Source: Candidatus Gerdarchaeota archaeon (GTDB taxonomy: Archaea > Asgardarchaeota > Heimdallarchaeia > JABLTI01). From it: a stretch of 6,654 nucleotides of DNA. The stretch's first letter is position 1, and each line of letters opens with the position of its first letter. The notes beneath the pieces were generated by a model. That model was not told where the DNA came from, ran no database searches, and saw only the letters and a list, made by a program, of their open reading frames with translations. The position numbers were made by a program, and so were the translations under genes. This document shows, one piece after another, positions 1 to 6,370 of the stretch. The DNA is taken from NCBI GenBank assembly GCA_016840905.1, contig JAEORM010000252.1, forward strand, positions 1 through 6,654. The letters are read 5' to 3'.

Positions 1-86
1 CGGAATTTTTGCGAGCAGTCAAGATAGTAAAGATATTCCGTTTTGCTCAGATTCAATTCATAGTCATGAACAACCAATTTTCTCAC
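1..86 (-). CDS. Partial CDS, 5' end of a fourth operon gene (runs off the left edge)
   Basis: A reading frame opens with GTG at 86-84 and stays open for 28 codons to the window edge. Its GTG overlaps the TGA stop of the upstream gene in a GTGA arrangement, a common sign of translational coupling. The visible N-terminus begins MRKLVVHDYELNLS and continues KTEYLYYLDCSQKF. The other two frames hit stops within a few codons here, which favours this one. The K/R-rich start with a short beta-like stretch (LVVHDYELNLS) followed by a helix vaguely recalls the N-terminus of TnpB/OrfB-type proteins, but 28 residues are too few to assign a family and I do not claim it. As the last visible member of the Cas1-like operon it is probably functionally linked to it. 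Confidence 0.55.
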   Translation of the reverse strand, partial: MRKLVVHDYELNLSKTEYLYYLDCSQKF

Positions 87-805
87 CGTTTTAACTTTAA
101 AGAATAAATCAAAGAAGGTCCTTCTTCTATTAAGGTAAACTTGATTTTATCGACAATTCTATCATAGCTTTGATTGCTATTATTATAATAGAGTGTGGCT
201 AGTTTCTCAGCTAATTCCTTAACAGCGCTTCTTTTACAGCAGCTAATTTCTTTTTTAACCTCTTCAACTTCCTTTTCCAGCGATTTTAATTTCATTTGTT
301 TAGTGTAATACTTATTCAAAGCATTTCTAATATCAGAGAGACTTTCTACAGGAATTTGTTTTTGATTTTTCAAGAATTCAAATAATCCAGCTAATTGTAA
401 GGGAATGGCTGTTTTATTATCGACTAGTAACTTTTCAAGAGGTAAGAAACAAACCTTTTGTCCGATAGAATCTCGAGAATAATTCACTAACCCTAATTCT
501 GTTAATGAATCTAGATATTTCTTGGTTTGATCCCACGAAACAAAAGGCAATAAACCGACTATTTCATGTATTGTTTTACTTGTAATCTCACCATGTTCAA
601 AGATCTCTCTAATCCAATTAGTGTAGAATGCATGAGTCCTAATTAACCCCTTTTGAGCTAGCTCTTTTACGGCAACTCGTAATCTTTCTTGATTATGCGC
701 TTTGGTTATTGTATAGTCCTTTGTTTCTTTTAGATATTGAATTGTGGTTAAGAAGTGACTAAAGCTATCAGATTTGCAGTGAATATTGTTTTTGTATTCT
801 TCCAT
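83..805 (-). CDS. Winged-helix / coiled-coil protein, third gene of the Cas1-like operon
   Basis: A 240-residue soluble protein of unrecognised family. Residues about 62-125 look like a winged helix: WIREIFEHGEITSKTIHEIV, then a recognition-type helix near 90-105 (WDQTKKYLDSLTELGLV), then a short wing (SRDSIGQKVCFLP). Residues about 15-58 may be a second, weaker helical DNA-binding-like unit ending in KELAQKGLI. Residues about 165-205 are a charged heptad-like helix (LEKEVEEVKKEI) that probably makes a coiled coil and so a dimer or partner contact. No catalytic motif is visible. The ATG at 805-803 follows an AGGTGA ribosome binding site 11 bases upstream, which sits directly after the stop of the Cas1-like gene (19 bp gap). 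A role in DNA-end or target recognition, or in regulating the operon, is inference from context only. The stop overlaps the GTG of the next gene. Confidence 0.8.
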   Translation of the reverse strand: MEEYKNNIHCKSDSFSHFLTTIQYLKETKDYTITKAHNQERLRVAVKELAQKGLIRTHAFYTNWIREIFEHGEITSKTIHEIVGLLPFVSWDQTKKYLDSLTELGLVNYSRDSIGQKVCFLPLEKLLVDNKTAIPLQLAGLFEFLKNQKQIPVESLSDIRNALNKYYTKQMKLKSLEKEVEEVKKEISCCKRSAVKELAEKLATLYYNNSNQSYDRIVDKIKFTLIEEGPSLIYSLKLKR

Positions 806-824
806 CGCTTACTAACTCACCTTT

Positions 825-2813
825 CTACTCCACACTAGCAATAGCTAATGGTTCAAATTGATAATCATCTGATAAAAATCGCTGACAAAAATGTTGTAAT
901 TGTTGTTGCTCTTTATGCGTAAGCAAGTCTTTATTTTTAGTTTGCAATAGTTTTTTCCAAAGAGTTTGTATATGGCCATTAGTGCTAAGAGTGGTTGTCA
1001 ACACAGCTGATGCCATCGAGAGTCGATTCACAAGTTCTTTTTGTTGTGTGATAAATCTATGATACATCTCTTTCATTTTCATTGTCTGTTCGGAAGCTAA
1101 GGTTAAAGATGTTCTAAGTGCCTGCATAGCTATCTGAATGATTTTTTTATGAAGATCAGAATCAGGTTTAACACAATAATAGGGTTCAAAGCGTTTACCA
1201 CGATTAACAATGAAATCTTTTGGTTGGATTTCCTTATTTCTAATTGCTTCATGGATCCAAAGCAAAGCAATAATTTTTGCTTGTTCGATAGTATCTAAGT
1301 ATAGACCAATGGGATAGTCTTTATGGCACCATCCTCGTAGACCATCCCAAGCAAAAGGGATGCTATTGTAAATTTCCCTCTTTAAAATCGCTGTTATGAT
1401 ATAGTTTACTCCATTAATTAAACAGTCATAAACTGAAAGGGCATAAAACAATCCATAAGGCAAGAAATGGTCATAACGAACCATGCGAGATTTTGGTCGT
1501 GCAGGTGTTAGAAAACCATATTTTTGTGCTTCAAGCTTAAAGGGGGTAACCATTAAACTCCTTATCCCTCCCTCATATCTTTGCCAAGTATTTGAATCAA
1601 GATGCTTCAAATGACCATAATGCTTTCTGACCTTTTTCATATCTTGTAAAGCTGTTATAAATTGAGGTTTCAAATCAGCATCAACAAAAGAATCGATTTT
1701 TATCTCAACAAGGGCAATCTGAGCTTGAATATTAGCTTGAAAAGAAGGAACATTAAGAACTTCACTGGCGATAAGTAATTCATTACCGCCAATCTCCATT
1801 TCTAAGGGTTCGGTGCTTTCAATTCTATCAATAGGGGGATAGAGCTTAATTTTACCATACAATTTTTTGTTTGTGCCTGGATCAAGAGCATGCAATTTTT
1901 CTTCAAGGTAATAGTAATCATCCCAAAACTGAGTGTAAATGTAGTTTAATGTTCTTAAAGGAAAAAAGGTAAGGTCATTCGAATGAATCAGTCTTTCAGG
2001 AGTGGTCTTGCTACCAACATAGAGCACTTCACGATTTCTATCGAGGGTGAAACTCCCCTCTTTAAGGATCGAGACTCCATAACCCTGTTGAGATTTATTT
2101 CTTTGAGGGAGGACCATACCTGTTAAGTCATGAAAGCTTCTCTGTAAAAGGTCATATTTACTATCCCAATACAAAATTCGATAATCATCAAATCGTTCGT
2201 TATAACCGAAAAACATTGGCGAGCCACAATGAGGACAATAATAGGCACTCGAACCAATTTTAATCATCTGTAAACAATCACTAAAACCATCGATGATTTG
2301 GCAACAGCGGTCTGTAGGGCAATGAAATGCACCGGCAATAAAATTCTCCTTAATGTATTTCGAGAATGGTTTACTCTTTAATTGTCCTGGAACTCTTAGG
2401 GTAAAATAGGGGCATGCAGGTAAATCTCGTGGGATTTCTGGTTTTAATGCTCGCGGTCGCAATTCAGGTGGTAGTAAAGAAGGATTGATTTCGGTTACCA
2501 AGTCAAGTAATGTGCATCTCTGGATTGCTGATAACCATTGACAAGAACCACAACAAGGATTGTCTCTAATATGGTTTTCAAGTTGCGCTGCATTAAGATT
2601 AAAGAATAACCGAACTGCCCGTTCAACAGAACGCTTAACAGTACGGCAACTGATTTCACCGGTCACCACAAGGGCTTTTAAGATTTGACAAATATGGGTT
2701 GAATCACGATTGAGTAGGTTAGCTACTTCTTTGCTAGTAATTCCATCATCAATGGTTTGTTGTTCATTAACAATACTCAGCACTAACTCCCGGAGCTCAT
2801 TTCTTTTGTGCAT
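825..2813 (-). CDS. Stand-alone Cas1-family integrase with N-terminal winged helix and zinc clusters
   Basis: A 662-residue protein. In order: a winged helix at about 5-72 (ITSKEVANLLNRDSTHICQI); a cysteine cluster C87/C88, C91, C100, C134; a second cluster C165, C170, C171, C180 with a zinc-knuckle YYCPHCG at C193/C196; then a Cas1-like region from about 260 to 560. The Cas1 signs are LYV strands near 264, the helix Q363..IA..EIKIDS, YEGG with E414, NY at 470-471 with H exactly 27 residues after the N, GWCH with H497, then LYLDTIEQAK with D507 and E510. E, H, D and D/E are the metal ligands of Cas1; H-to-D of 10 and H-to-E of 13 equal the E. coli spacing. The following IRNKEIQPKDF also fits Cas1. 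E-to-H (83) is longer than in most Cas1 proteins, and the whole is about twice the usual length. A helical tail follows. The expected role is DNA integration (transposase or adaptation type). No cas2 or CRISPR lies nearby. The start overlaps the upstream gene by 17 bp and has GAGG 10 bases upstream. The family call is by eye; exact function is unknown. Confidence 0.75.
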   Translation of the reverse strand: MHKRNELRELVLSIVNEQQTIDDGITSKEVANLLNRDSTHICQILKALVVTGEISCRTVKRSVERAVRLFFNLNAAQLENHIRDNPCCGSCQWLSAIQRCTLLDLVTEINPSLLPPELRPRALKPEIPRDLPACPYFTLRVPGQLKSKPFSKYIKENFIAGAFHCPTDRCCQIIDGFSDCLQMIKIGSSAYYCPHCGSPMFFGYNERFDDYRILYWDSKYDLLQRSFHDLTGMVLPQRNKSQQGYGVSILKEGSFTLDRNREVLYVGSKTTPERLIHSNDLTFFPLRTLNYIYTQFWDDYYYLEEKLHALDPGTNKKLYGKIKLYPPIDRIESTEPLEMEIGGNELLIASEVLNVPSFQANIQAQIALVEIKIDSFVDADLKPQFITALQDMKKVRKHYGHLKHLDSNTWQRYEGGIRSLMVTPFKLEAQKYGFLTPARPKSRMVRYDHFLPYGLFYALSVYDCLINGVNYIITAILKREIYNSIPFAWDGLRGWCHKDYPIGLYLDTIEQAKIIALLWIHEAIRNKEIQPKDFIVNRGKRFEPYYCVKPDSDLHKKIIQIAMQALRTSLTLASEQTMKMKEMYHRFITQQKELVNRLSMASAVLTTTLSTNGHIQTLWKKLLQTKNKDLLTHKEQQQLQHFCQRFLSDDYQFEPLAIASVE

Positions 2814-3588
2814 TAGTAAAAACCTCAGCTAAATAATCATCCATCATTTTACCTTGTGGGTGAAGAGAAGCATCATCAATCCAAGGGGGGATTTCTTGGA
2901 AATCGATAAAAGTGTCAGTAATACTAGCAACTAGCTCGTCAAAGGTAAGATTATTGGTTTGATTTCTCTGTTGCTTCTTTAAACGAGAAACGATATCCTC
3001 AGCAAATCGGTGAAGCGGATTGTCAGCTGGGACATCTACATCGTTTATAGTCGAATTCGTTGCAATAGCAATTTCCTGCTTAATCGTTTTTGCCCAATTT
3101 AACCATTCATGGTAGGTAGCAATACTAGTATCTAGTTTTAGCGTTTCATTTTCAATTACAGAAATGAATGGCTGAAGACATTCTCTCGAGGGGAGAAAAC
3201 CAAGTGAGAACCCGGAAGCGAGTCCTTTTGTTGGTGTACTAGTAAATACCCACTCATTGCAACCAAAAAAGCGAAATAACGCACTACTAAAGAATGGGTG
3301 CTCAAGCTGCAACTTAATGATTCGTCCACGACTTACGCGATAATAATCGATGAGGTCAAGCTCAACCAATGACTTTAAAGCTGAACCAATAGCATTAGGC
3401 GATCTATCTGAAAGAGAACAGAGCTTTTTTACCACACCACTTAATTTAGGGGTGTATTCCAAGATGAAAAAACTTTGAAGCAACCAGAGCACTTCTTCCA
3501 TAACAGGAGTGAATTTTATGCTAGGATTTAATTTGGGAAAGAAATAGCTAGTGCCTTCAAGTAAAACCAAGGACTTATTTACAGTCAC
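2797..3588 (-). CDS. Winged-helix protein, first gene of the Cas1-like operon
   Basis: About 263 residues from a GTG at 3588-3586. I prefer this start because AGGTG lies 8 bases upstream of it. An in-frame TTG at 3612 has no ribosome binding site and would lie at or upstream of the predicted transcription start. Residues about 25-96 form a winged helix (FTPVMEEVLWLL..., then SDRSPNAIGSALKSLVELDL as the recognition region, then YYRVSRGRIIKLQL as the wing), similar in layout to MarR-like or archaeal transcription-factor folds. The rest is mixed: an aromatic-rich segment (FFSSALFRFFG), a W/H-containing helix (YHEWLNWAKTIKQEIA), a basic helix near 200-208 (SRLKKQQR) and an acidic end. I do not recognise the C-terminal part. 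Its 3' end overlaps the Cas1-like gene by 17 bp, so the two are probably coupled. It could be a DNA-binding partner of the integrase or the operon's own repressor. Confidence 0.78.
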   Translation of the reverse strand: MTVNKSLVLLEGTSYFFPKLNPSIKFTPVMEEVLWLLQSFFILEYTPKLSGVVKKLCSLSDRSPNAIGSALKSLVELDLIDYYRVSRGRIIKLQLEHPFFSSALFRFFGCNEWVFTSTPTKGLASGFSLGFLPSRECLQPFISVIENETLKLDTSIATYHEWLNWAKTIKQEIAIATNSTINDVDVPADNPLHRFAEDIVSRLKKQQRNQTNNLTFDELVASITDTFIDFQEIPPWIDDASLHPQGKMMDDYLAEVFTNAQKK

Positions 3589-3624
3589 TTCTCTACCACC
3601 TAAAAGATTCAACTGACAAAAATC

Positions 3625-3640
3625 AATTTAAACCTCTAAA
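3625..3640 (-). promoter_or_regulatory. Putative TATA/BRE promoter of the Cas1-like operon
   Basis: On the minus strand TTTAAATT (3632-3625) is preceded by the purine-containing TTTAGAGG (3640-3633). Archaeal initiation about 25 bases downstream would fall near 3603. This leaves a short leader of about 15 bases carrying AGGTG before the GTG start at 3588. The placement agrees with the start chosen for the first gene. The match to the archaeal consensus is moderate in an AT-rich context. Confidence 0.4.
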
Positions 3641-3671
3641 TCACAAAAAAATCCCAATTTCCTTTTTGTGA
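3641..3671. promoter_or_regulatory. Inverted repeat, putative operator upstream of the Cas1-like operon
   Basis: TCACAAAAA (3641-3649) and TTTTTGTGA (3663-3671) are perfect 9-bp inverted arms separated by 13 bp, with no mismatch. The element ends directly next to the BRE/TATA-like sequence of the operon. This is a normal position for an operator of a dimeric winged-helix protein, and two such proteins are encoded in the operon. A further TTTTTG/CAAAAA pairing (3663-3681) overlaps the right arm. Confidence 0.5.
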
Positions 3672-3950
3672 CTCGCAAAAAAATCGGCAAAGTAAGGGTA
3701 TTTTGGGTTCTTTTCACGAAAACTTACCACCTCCCAAAAAATTCTTAAAAGCTTCTGAAATAACTCGATTGTTTCCCGTTAAAAGACTAAAAAATCGCTC
3801 TTTAACCGCTTTTATGACTAAAATTAACCCTCTTGTACATTAGATTAAATTGGATACTTCTTTAATTTTTAAATTTACAAAAGAAACCTATTTAGTAGTG
3901 TAAACTAGTCAATGATTATCGAACAATGAATCTGTATTTGAGGTACTTAA
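3672..3950. other. Non-coding divergent intergenic region
   Basis: No open frame of note occurs on either strand between the minus-strand operon and the plus-strand membrane-protein gene. The stretch is AT-rich and carries recurring A-tracts ending in ATC or ATT (near 3676-3685, 3735-3742 and 3788-3795; a fourth is at 3644-3652, inside the operator). It also holds a small perfect inverted repeat TTTTCACGAAAA (3711-3722). It probably contains both promoters. If the Cas1-like operon belongs to an integrated element, one terminus could lie here, but the window shows no matching partner. Confidence 0.5.
3879..3896 (+). promoter_or_regulatory. Weak candidate promoter of the zinc-ribbon membrane-protein gene
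   Basis: An A-rich BRE-like AAAAGAAA is followed by CCTATTTAG. Initiation about 25 bases on would give a leader of roughly 30-35 bases before the ATG at 3951. A second candidate, TTTTTAAAT at 3866-3874, fits about as well with a longer leader. Neither is decisive. Confidence 0.25.
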
Positions 3951-4586
3951 ATGGCAACTTTTGAAGAGCAAATAGCTATTTTAGAAGAAAAAAGAAAATC
4001 GTACAATAGTAATTATAATCTGTTCTTTCTCTTATGTTGCTGTACTGGGATTCCAGTATTTCTAATCATTGCTTTAATGTATAACTCTAAAGAAGTTGAA
4101 TGTAAAAAAGAAATTCAGATTATAGAAGAACATTTGCAAAAAGGAAAACCTCAAAACTATATTCAGTGTCAACAGTGTTTGAATATGAATAAAAATGAAT
4201 TTACTTTTTGTTCATATTGTGGAACCAAAATTGATATTGGTATAACTACGACAAAAACACATGATGATTATCTCCCCGAAACAAGAATTGTGAATAAAGT
4301 ACTCAATCGAGTAGATCCTGAACTAGAAAAAGAAAATAAGCAATTCGGTTATGGTTTTTTTTCCATTATATCTGCTATAATTGTTATCTTTGCAGTTTCA
4401 TGGGCAATTCTTTATATTGGTGGTCCATTTATTCTCAGTGTTATTTTCAATATAATTGGAGTCGCTATTGGTGCTACTTTAGTAAAAGATAGAAAGAAGC
4501 TTGGGTATGCTGGAATCATTCTTAATATAATTGCTATTCTTGTTGTGATAATAACAACAGTACTATGTTATACAATTATTAATTAA
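3951..4586 (+). CDS. Zinc-ribbon multi-spanning membrane protein
   Basis: A 211-residue integral membrane protein. In order: a short charged helix (EEQIAILEEKRKS), a first membrane segment at about 23-44 containing CCC, another charged helix (VECKKEIQIIEEHLQKG), a four-cysteine zinc ribbon at C73-x2-C76 and C87-x2-C90 (CQQC and CSYC), a linker, and then three hydrophobic segments at about 134-155, 158-178 and 185-209. Zinc ribbons joined to small membrane domains are common in archaea and usually have no known function; the last segments resemble small DUF4190-like membrane domains in outline only. GAGGT lies 6 bases upstream of the ATG. The gene is divergent from the Cas1-like operon and convergent with the LAGLIDADG gene, so no operon partner is visible. 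A sensor or membrane-anchoring role is inference. Confidence 0.85.
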   Translation: MATFEEQIAILEEKRKSYNSNYNLFFLLCCCTGIPVFLIIALMYNSKEVECKKEIQIIEEHLQKGKPQNYIQCQQCLNMNKNEFTFCSYCGTKIDIGITTTKTHDDYLPETRIVNKVLNRVDPELEKENKQFGYGFFSIISAIIVIFAVSWAILYIGGPFILSVIFNIIGVAIGATLVKDRKKLGYAGIILNIIAILVVIITTVLCYTIIN

Positions 4587-4591
4587 TAATT
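4574..4591. repeat. 18-bp perfect AT palindrome, copy 1
   Basis: AATTATTAATTAATAATT is its own reverse complement over all 18 bases and spans the stop codon of the membrane-protein gene. An identical copy lies at 6631-6648. Flanking bases differ on both sides, so the shared unit is exactly the palindrome. It may be a terminator-like or protein-binding element, a trace of insertion, or AT-rich coincidence. Confidence 0.6.
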
Positions 4592-4649
4592 AAGGGATTA
4601 TTATTTCAGCGTTTCATATTGAGTAGAATTTTCGCTAAAATCAATATCC

Positions 4650-4700
4650 TTCGTGTGAGCGTCGTGAATCACTGTAAGTGATGAACAGCGAGGACACGAG
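4650..4700. other. Imperfect GC-richer hairpin, candidate structured RNA or DNA element
   Basis: Between the two convergent genes a 51-base stretch folds as a long hairpin. TCGTGT (4651-4656) pairs with ACACGA (4694-4699). A symmetric 3x3 internal loop follows, then CG with CG (4660-4661/4689-4690). Next comes a short stretch with GT/AC pairing and a tandem G-A/A-G step (4666-4667/4683-4684). A 6-bp stem ATCACT/AGTGAT (4668-4673/4677-4682) closes on a GTA loop. Base composition is clearly higher in G+C than the surrounding intergenic DNA. It could be a small RNA, a bidirectional terminator or a transposon-end type hairpin. The strand is undetermined. Confidence 0.4.
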
Positions 4701-4759
4701 TCTGCGCTTAGCAAGAGCTTGAATCCATATAATTGCTTAACAACCATAATTCCATTCGA

Positions 4760-6331
4760 TTATTTTTTCATAGTAGCAAAAGTTGTAAAGAAATATCTTA
4801 ATGTTCCATTTGTAGTAGTTTTATTTTGTAGTTTTATTCCGAATTGTTGTTGAAAACCAATTAATAATTTATCATCATCTGAATTGAGTCGTATAAATGA
4901 AGGGTAAAAAATTAGATTCTTAGCTAAAAGCACTAACTTAGGTGATGGTTTAAAATCAAGAAAAATAGGTGGTGCTTTGTTTCGTCTATATCGTAATTTT
5001 CTACCAAATCTTAAGAGCAAATGTAATAAGGAATTATCTTTATCAAAAGTTAGAAATTGATTTAATAAAGGAATGGAAATAGCTGTCAGATTATTTTCTA
5101 ATTGGTAGAGATAATTTGGATGAATGTTTAGTTTACTAGCAAATTCTTGTTGAGTAATCGCTCCTCGAAGAGATTGAAGATATACCCCTAAACCAATAAC
5201 TTGTAACCCCATTAAATAGTTAAAATCAAAATAACCATTGATTAATTTGTTATTATCAAATGAGTGAAAATATTGAGGAGTAGCACCTTGGCGGGTATTT
5301 CCTTTTTTAAGATTAACAAAATCCACTCTTTTCTCTGGATGGAAACAATACATATGTTGTTTGTAAATATCATGATATCTTCTTGGAACATAGACTAAGA
5401 AGGTACCATCATCTCGAGTATTTAGTTTAGCTTTAACAGTAAGAGAGAGGAGGAATGACATGAATGCTTTGGCATAGTCTTTACTGGTGCTAGTAAATGT
5501 AATATTCCTTTTAGCATAACTCCCATCCGCATCCATAACACCGGACCAATAAGTAGCACGAAGGGAAGGGTCTTGAGAAAAAAGCAGCGGTTCGCACAAG
5601 GTATCATACTTTCGTCCACCGATAGGTTGACCGGTCAAAAAGGAAAATAATCGTACAACCCAGAGATTGGTAATGATCAACCGGGGAGCGTTCTCGGACT
5701 GGAGCTGGATCCTGCCGGTCTGCTGGAACAGCGTTTCAAATTGCTTCTTCAAGGATCGAATATTCTCGAGTGAATAATCGACAATGTTAAGGACATACTT
5801 GGTGAGGTTGCCATCACCATTAACAACACCACAGAGGTAAGCAAGTTCGGGAGTGAGTGTGGTAGGCAGAGTAAAACGTTCTCCTCGAGCGGATTCAAAA
5901 AGACGGTTCTCCAGGGTAAACACAGGCTTTTCCGGTAAAGATGACAGAAACGGCAAAGGGACAGCTCCTCGCTCGAGATATTTACGAAGGAGAGCACGCC
6001 AGTCGAGGATCTTGCGATTGTCAGATTTATAGAAATAATTTCGTAAATTCTCCGCAACGAGCAATTCCTGGGACTCAAAGAGAGCTATCTCTTCCGCGGT
6101 TAATTGTAGAAAAGGAAACCGTGCAAGGATGCGATCGCTGGAAGCATCACGGACAAAATCACTCCTGCGAACCATTATTGGGAAAAGATTGAAGGTTCGA
6201 CCATCTGCTAAAAAAACCTCTGACTCGCGGTTCGCAGCTACAAGGTCATTGGCATTTAGCCAGTGATGGACTGGAGTGGGTTTGGTATCATAATAATTAG
6301 GGTCTGTAAGCCAATTGCTGACCGTCAACAT
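4760..6331 (-). CDS. LAGLIDADG homing-endonuclease-family protein with Xre-type HTH
   Basis: A 523-residue protein with two LAGLIDADG motifs: ELAYLCGVVNGDG at about 162-174 (acidic D173) and YWSGVMDADGS at about 261-271 (D269). Two motifs in one chain indicate a monomeric pseudo-symmetric fold, and both metal-binding acidic residues are kept, so DNA cleavage is possible. Residues about 388-425 (ITQQEFASKLNIHPNYLYQLE) form an Xre/Cro-like helix-turn-helix. The first 150 residues and the last 90 are unrecognised. There are no intein splice motifs and no host-gene halves, so this is a free-standing gene. LAGLIDADG joined to a helix-turn-helix also recalls regulators such as bacterial WhiA, so a domesticated role is an alternative. 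The ATG at 6331-6329 follows TGAGGA closely. Codons 1-270 are about 47-50% G+C and the rest about 30%, a sharp internal break. The AbrB-like gene lies 61 bp upstream on the same strand. Confidence 0.85.
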   Translation of the reverse strand: MLTVSNWLTDPNYYDTKPTPVHHWLNANDLVAANRESEVFLADGRTFNLFPIMVRRSDFVRDASSDRILARFPFLQLTAEEIALFESQELLVAENLRNYFYKSDNRKILDWRALLRKYLERGAVPLPFLSSLPEKPVFTLENRLFESARGERFTLPTTLTPELAYLCGVVNGDGNLTKYVLNIVDYSLENIRSLKKQFETLFQQTGRIQLQSENAPRLIITNLWVVRLFSFLTGQPIGGRKYDTLCEPLLFSQDPSLRATYWSGVMDADGSYAKRNITFTSTSKDYAKAFMSFLLSLTVKAKLNTRDDGTFLVYVPRRYHDIYKQHMYCFHPEKRVDFVNLKKGNTRQGATPQYFHSFDNNKLINGYFDFNYLMGLQVIGLGVYLQSLRGAITQQEFASKLNIHPNYLYQLENNLTAISIPLLNQFLTFDKDNSLLHLLLRFGRKLRYRRNKAPPIFLDFKPSPKLVLLAKNLIFYPSFIRLNSDDDKLLIGFQQQFGIKLQNKTTTNGTLRYFFTTFATMKK

Positions 6332-6370
6332 GCTTCCTCATAGCTTTGTGTGTACGAACAATAAGAACAC

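Noticed and set aside
1..40. Inverted repeat CGGAAT (1-6) / ATTCCG (35-40) as an element end
   Set aside because: The arms are only 6 bp, lie inside an open reading frame, and have no counterpart at the other side of the operon.
825..2813. Cas4-Cas1 fusion reading of the cysteine-rich N-terminal half
   Set aside because: The cysteine spacing lacks the Cas4 CxxCxxC pattern, and no RecB-type nuclease motif is visible; a winged helix with zinc-like clusters fits better.
3613..3950. Degenerate CRISPR array suggested by recurring A-tracts ending in ATC/ATT
   Set aside because: The shared units are only 8-12 low-complexity bases with uneven spacing, and no spacer-like structure is present.
4678..4720. 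Box C/D guide RNA suggested by GTGATGA at 4678-4684
   Set aside because: The C-box consensus fits, but no CTGA D or D' box and no second C' box occur at the usual distances.
4701..4735. tRNA fragment suggested by CTTGAATCC near 4718-4726
   Set aside because: It does not fit the GGTTCRANNCC pattern of a T arm, and no acceptor or anticodon arm pairs with it.
5422..5619. 65-codon open frame on the minus strand inside the LAGLIDADG gene
   Set aside because: It lies wholly within the larger gene in another frame, has no recognisable domain, and the host frame carries clear family motifs.
5749..6078. 109-codon open frame on the minus strand inside the LAGLIDADG gene
   Set aside because: It is a shadow frame favoured by the GC-richer composition here; its translation has no family signature.
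5941..6192. 83-codon open frame on the plus strand opposite the LAGLIDADG gene
   Set aside because: It is antisense to a well-supported gene and has no domain-like features.
4760..6331. Intein reading of the LAGLIDADG protein
   Set aside because: There is no N-terminal Cys/Ser splice block, no C-terminal HN plus nucleophile, and no extein halves.
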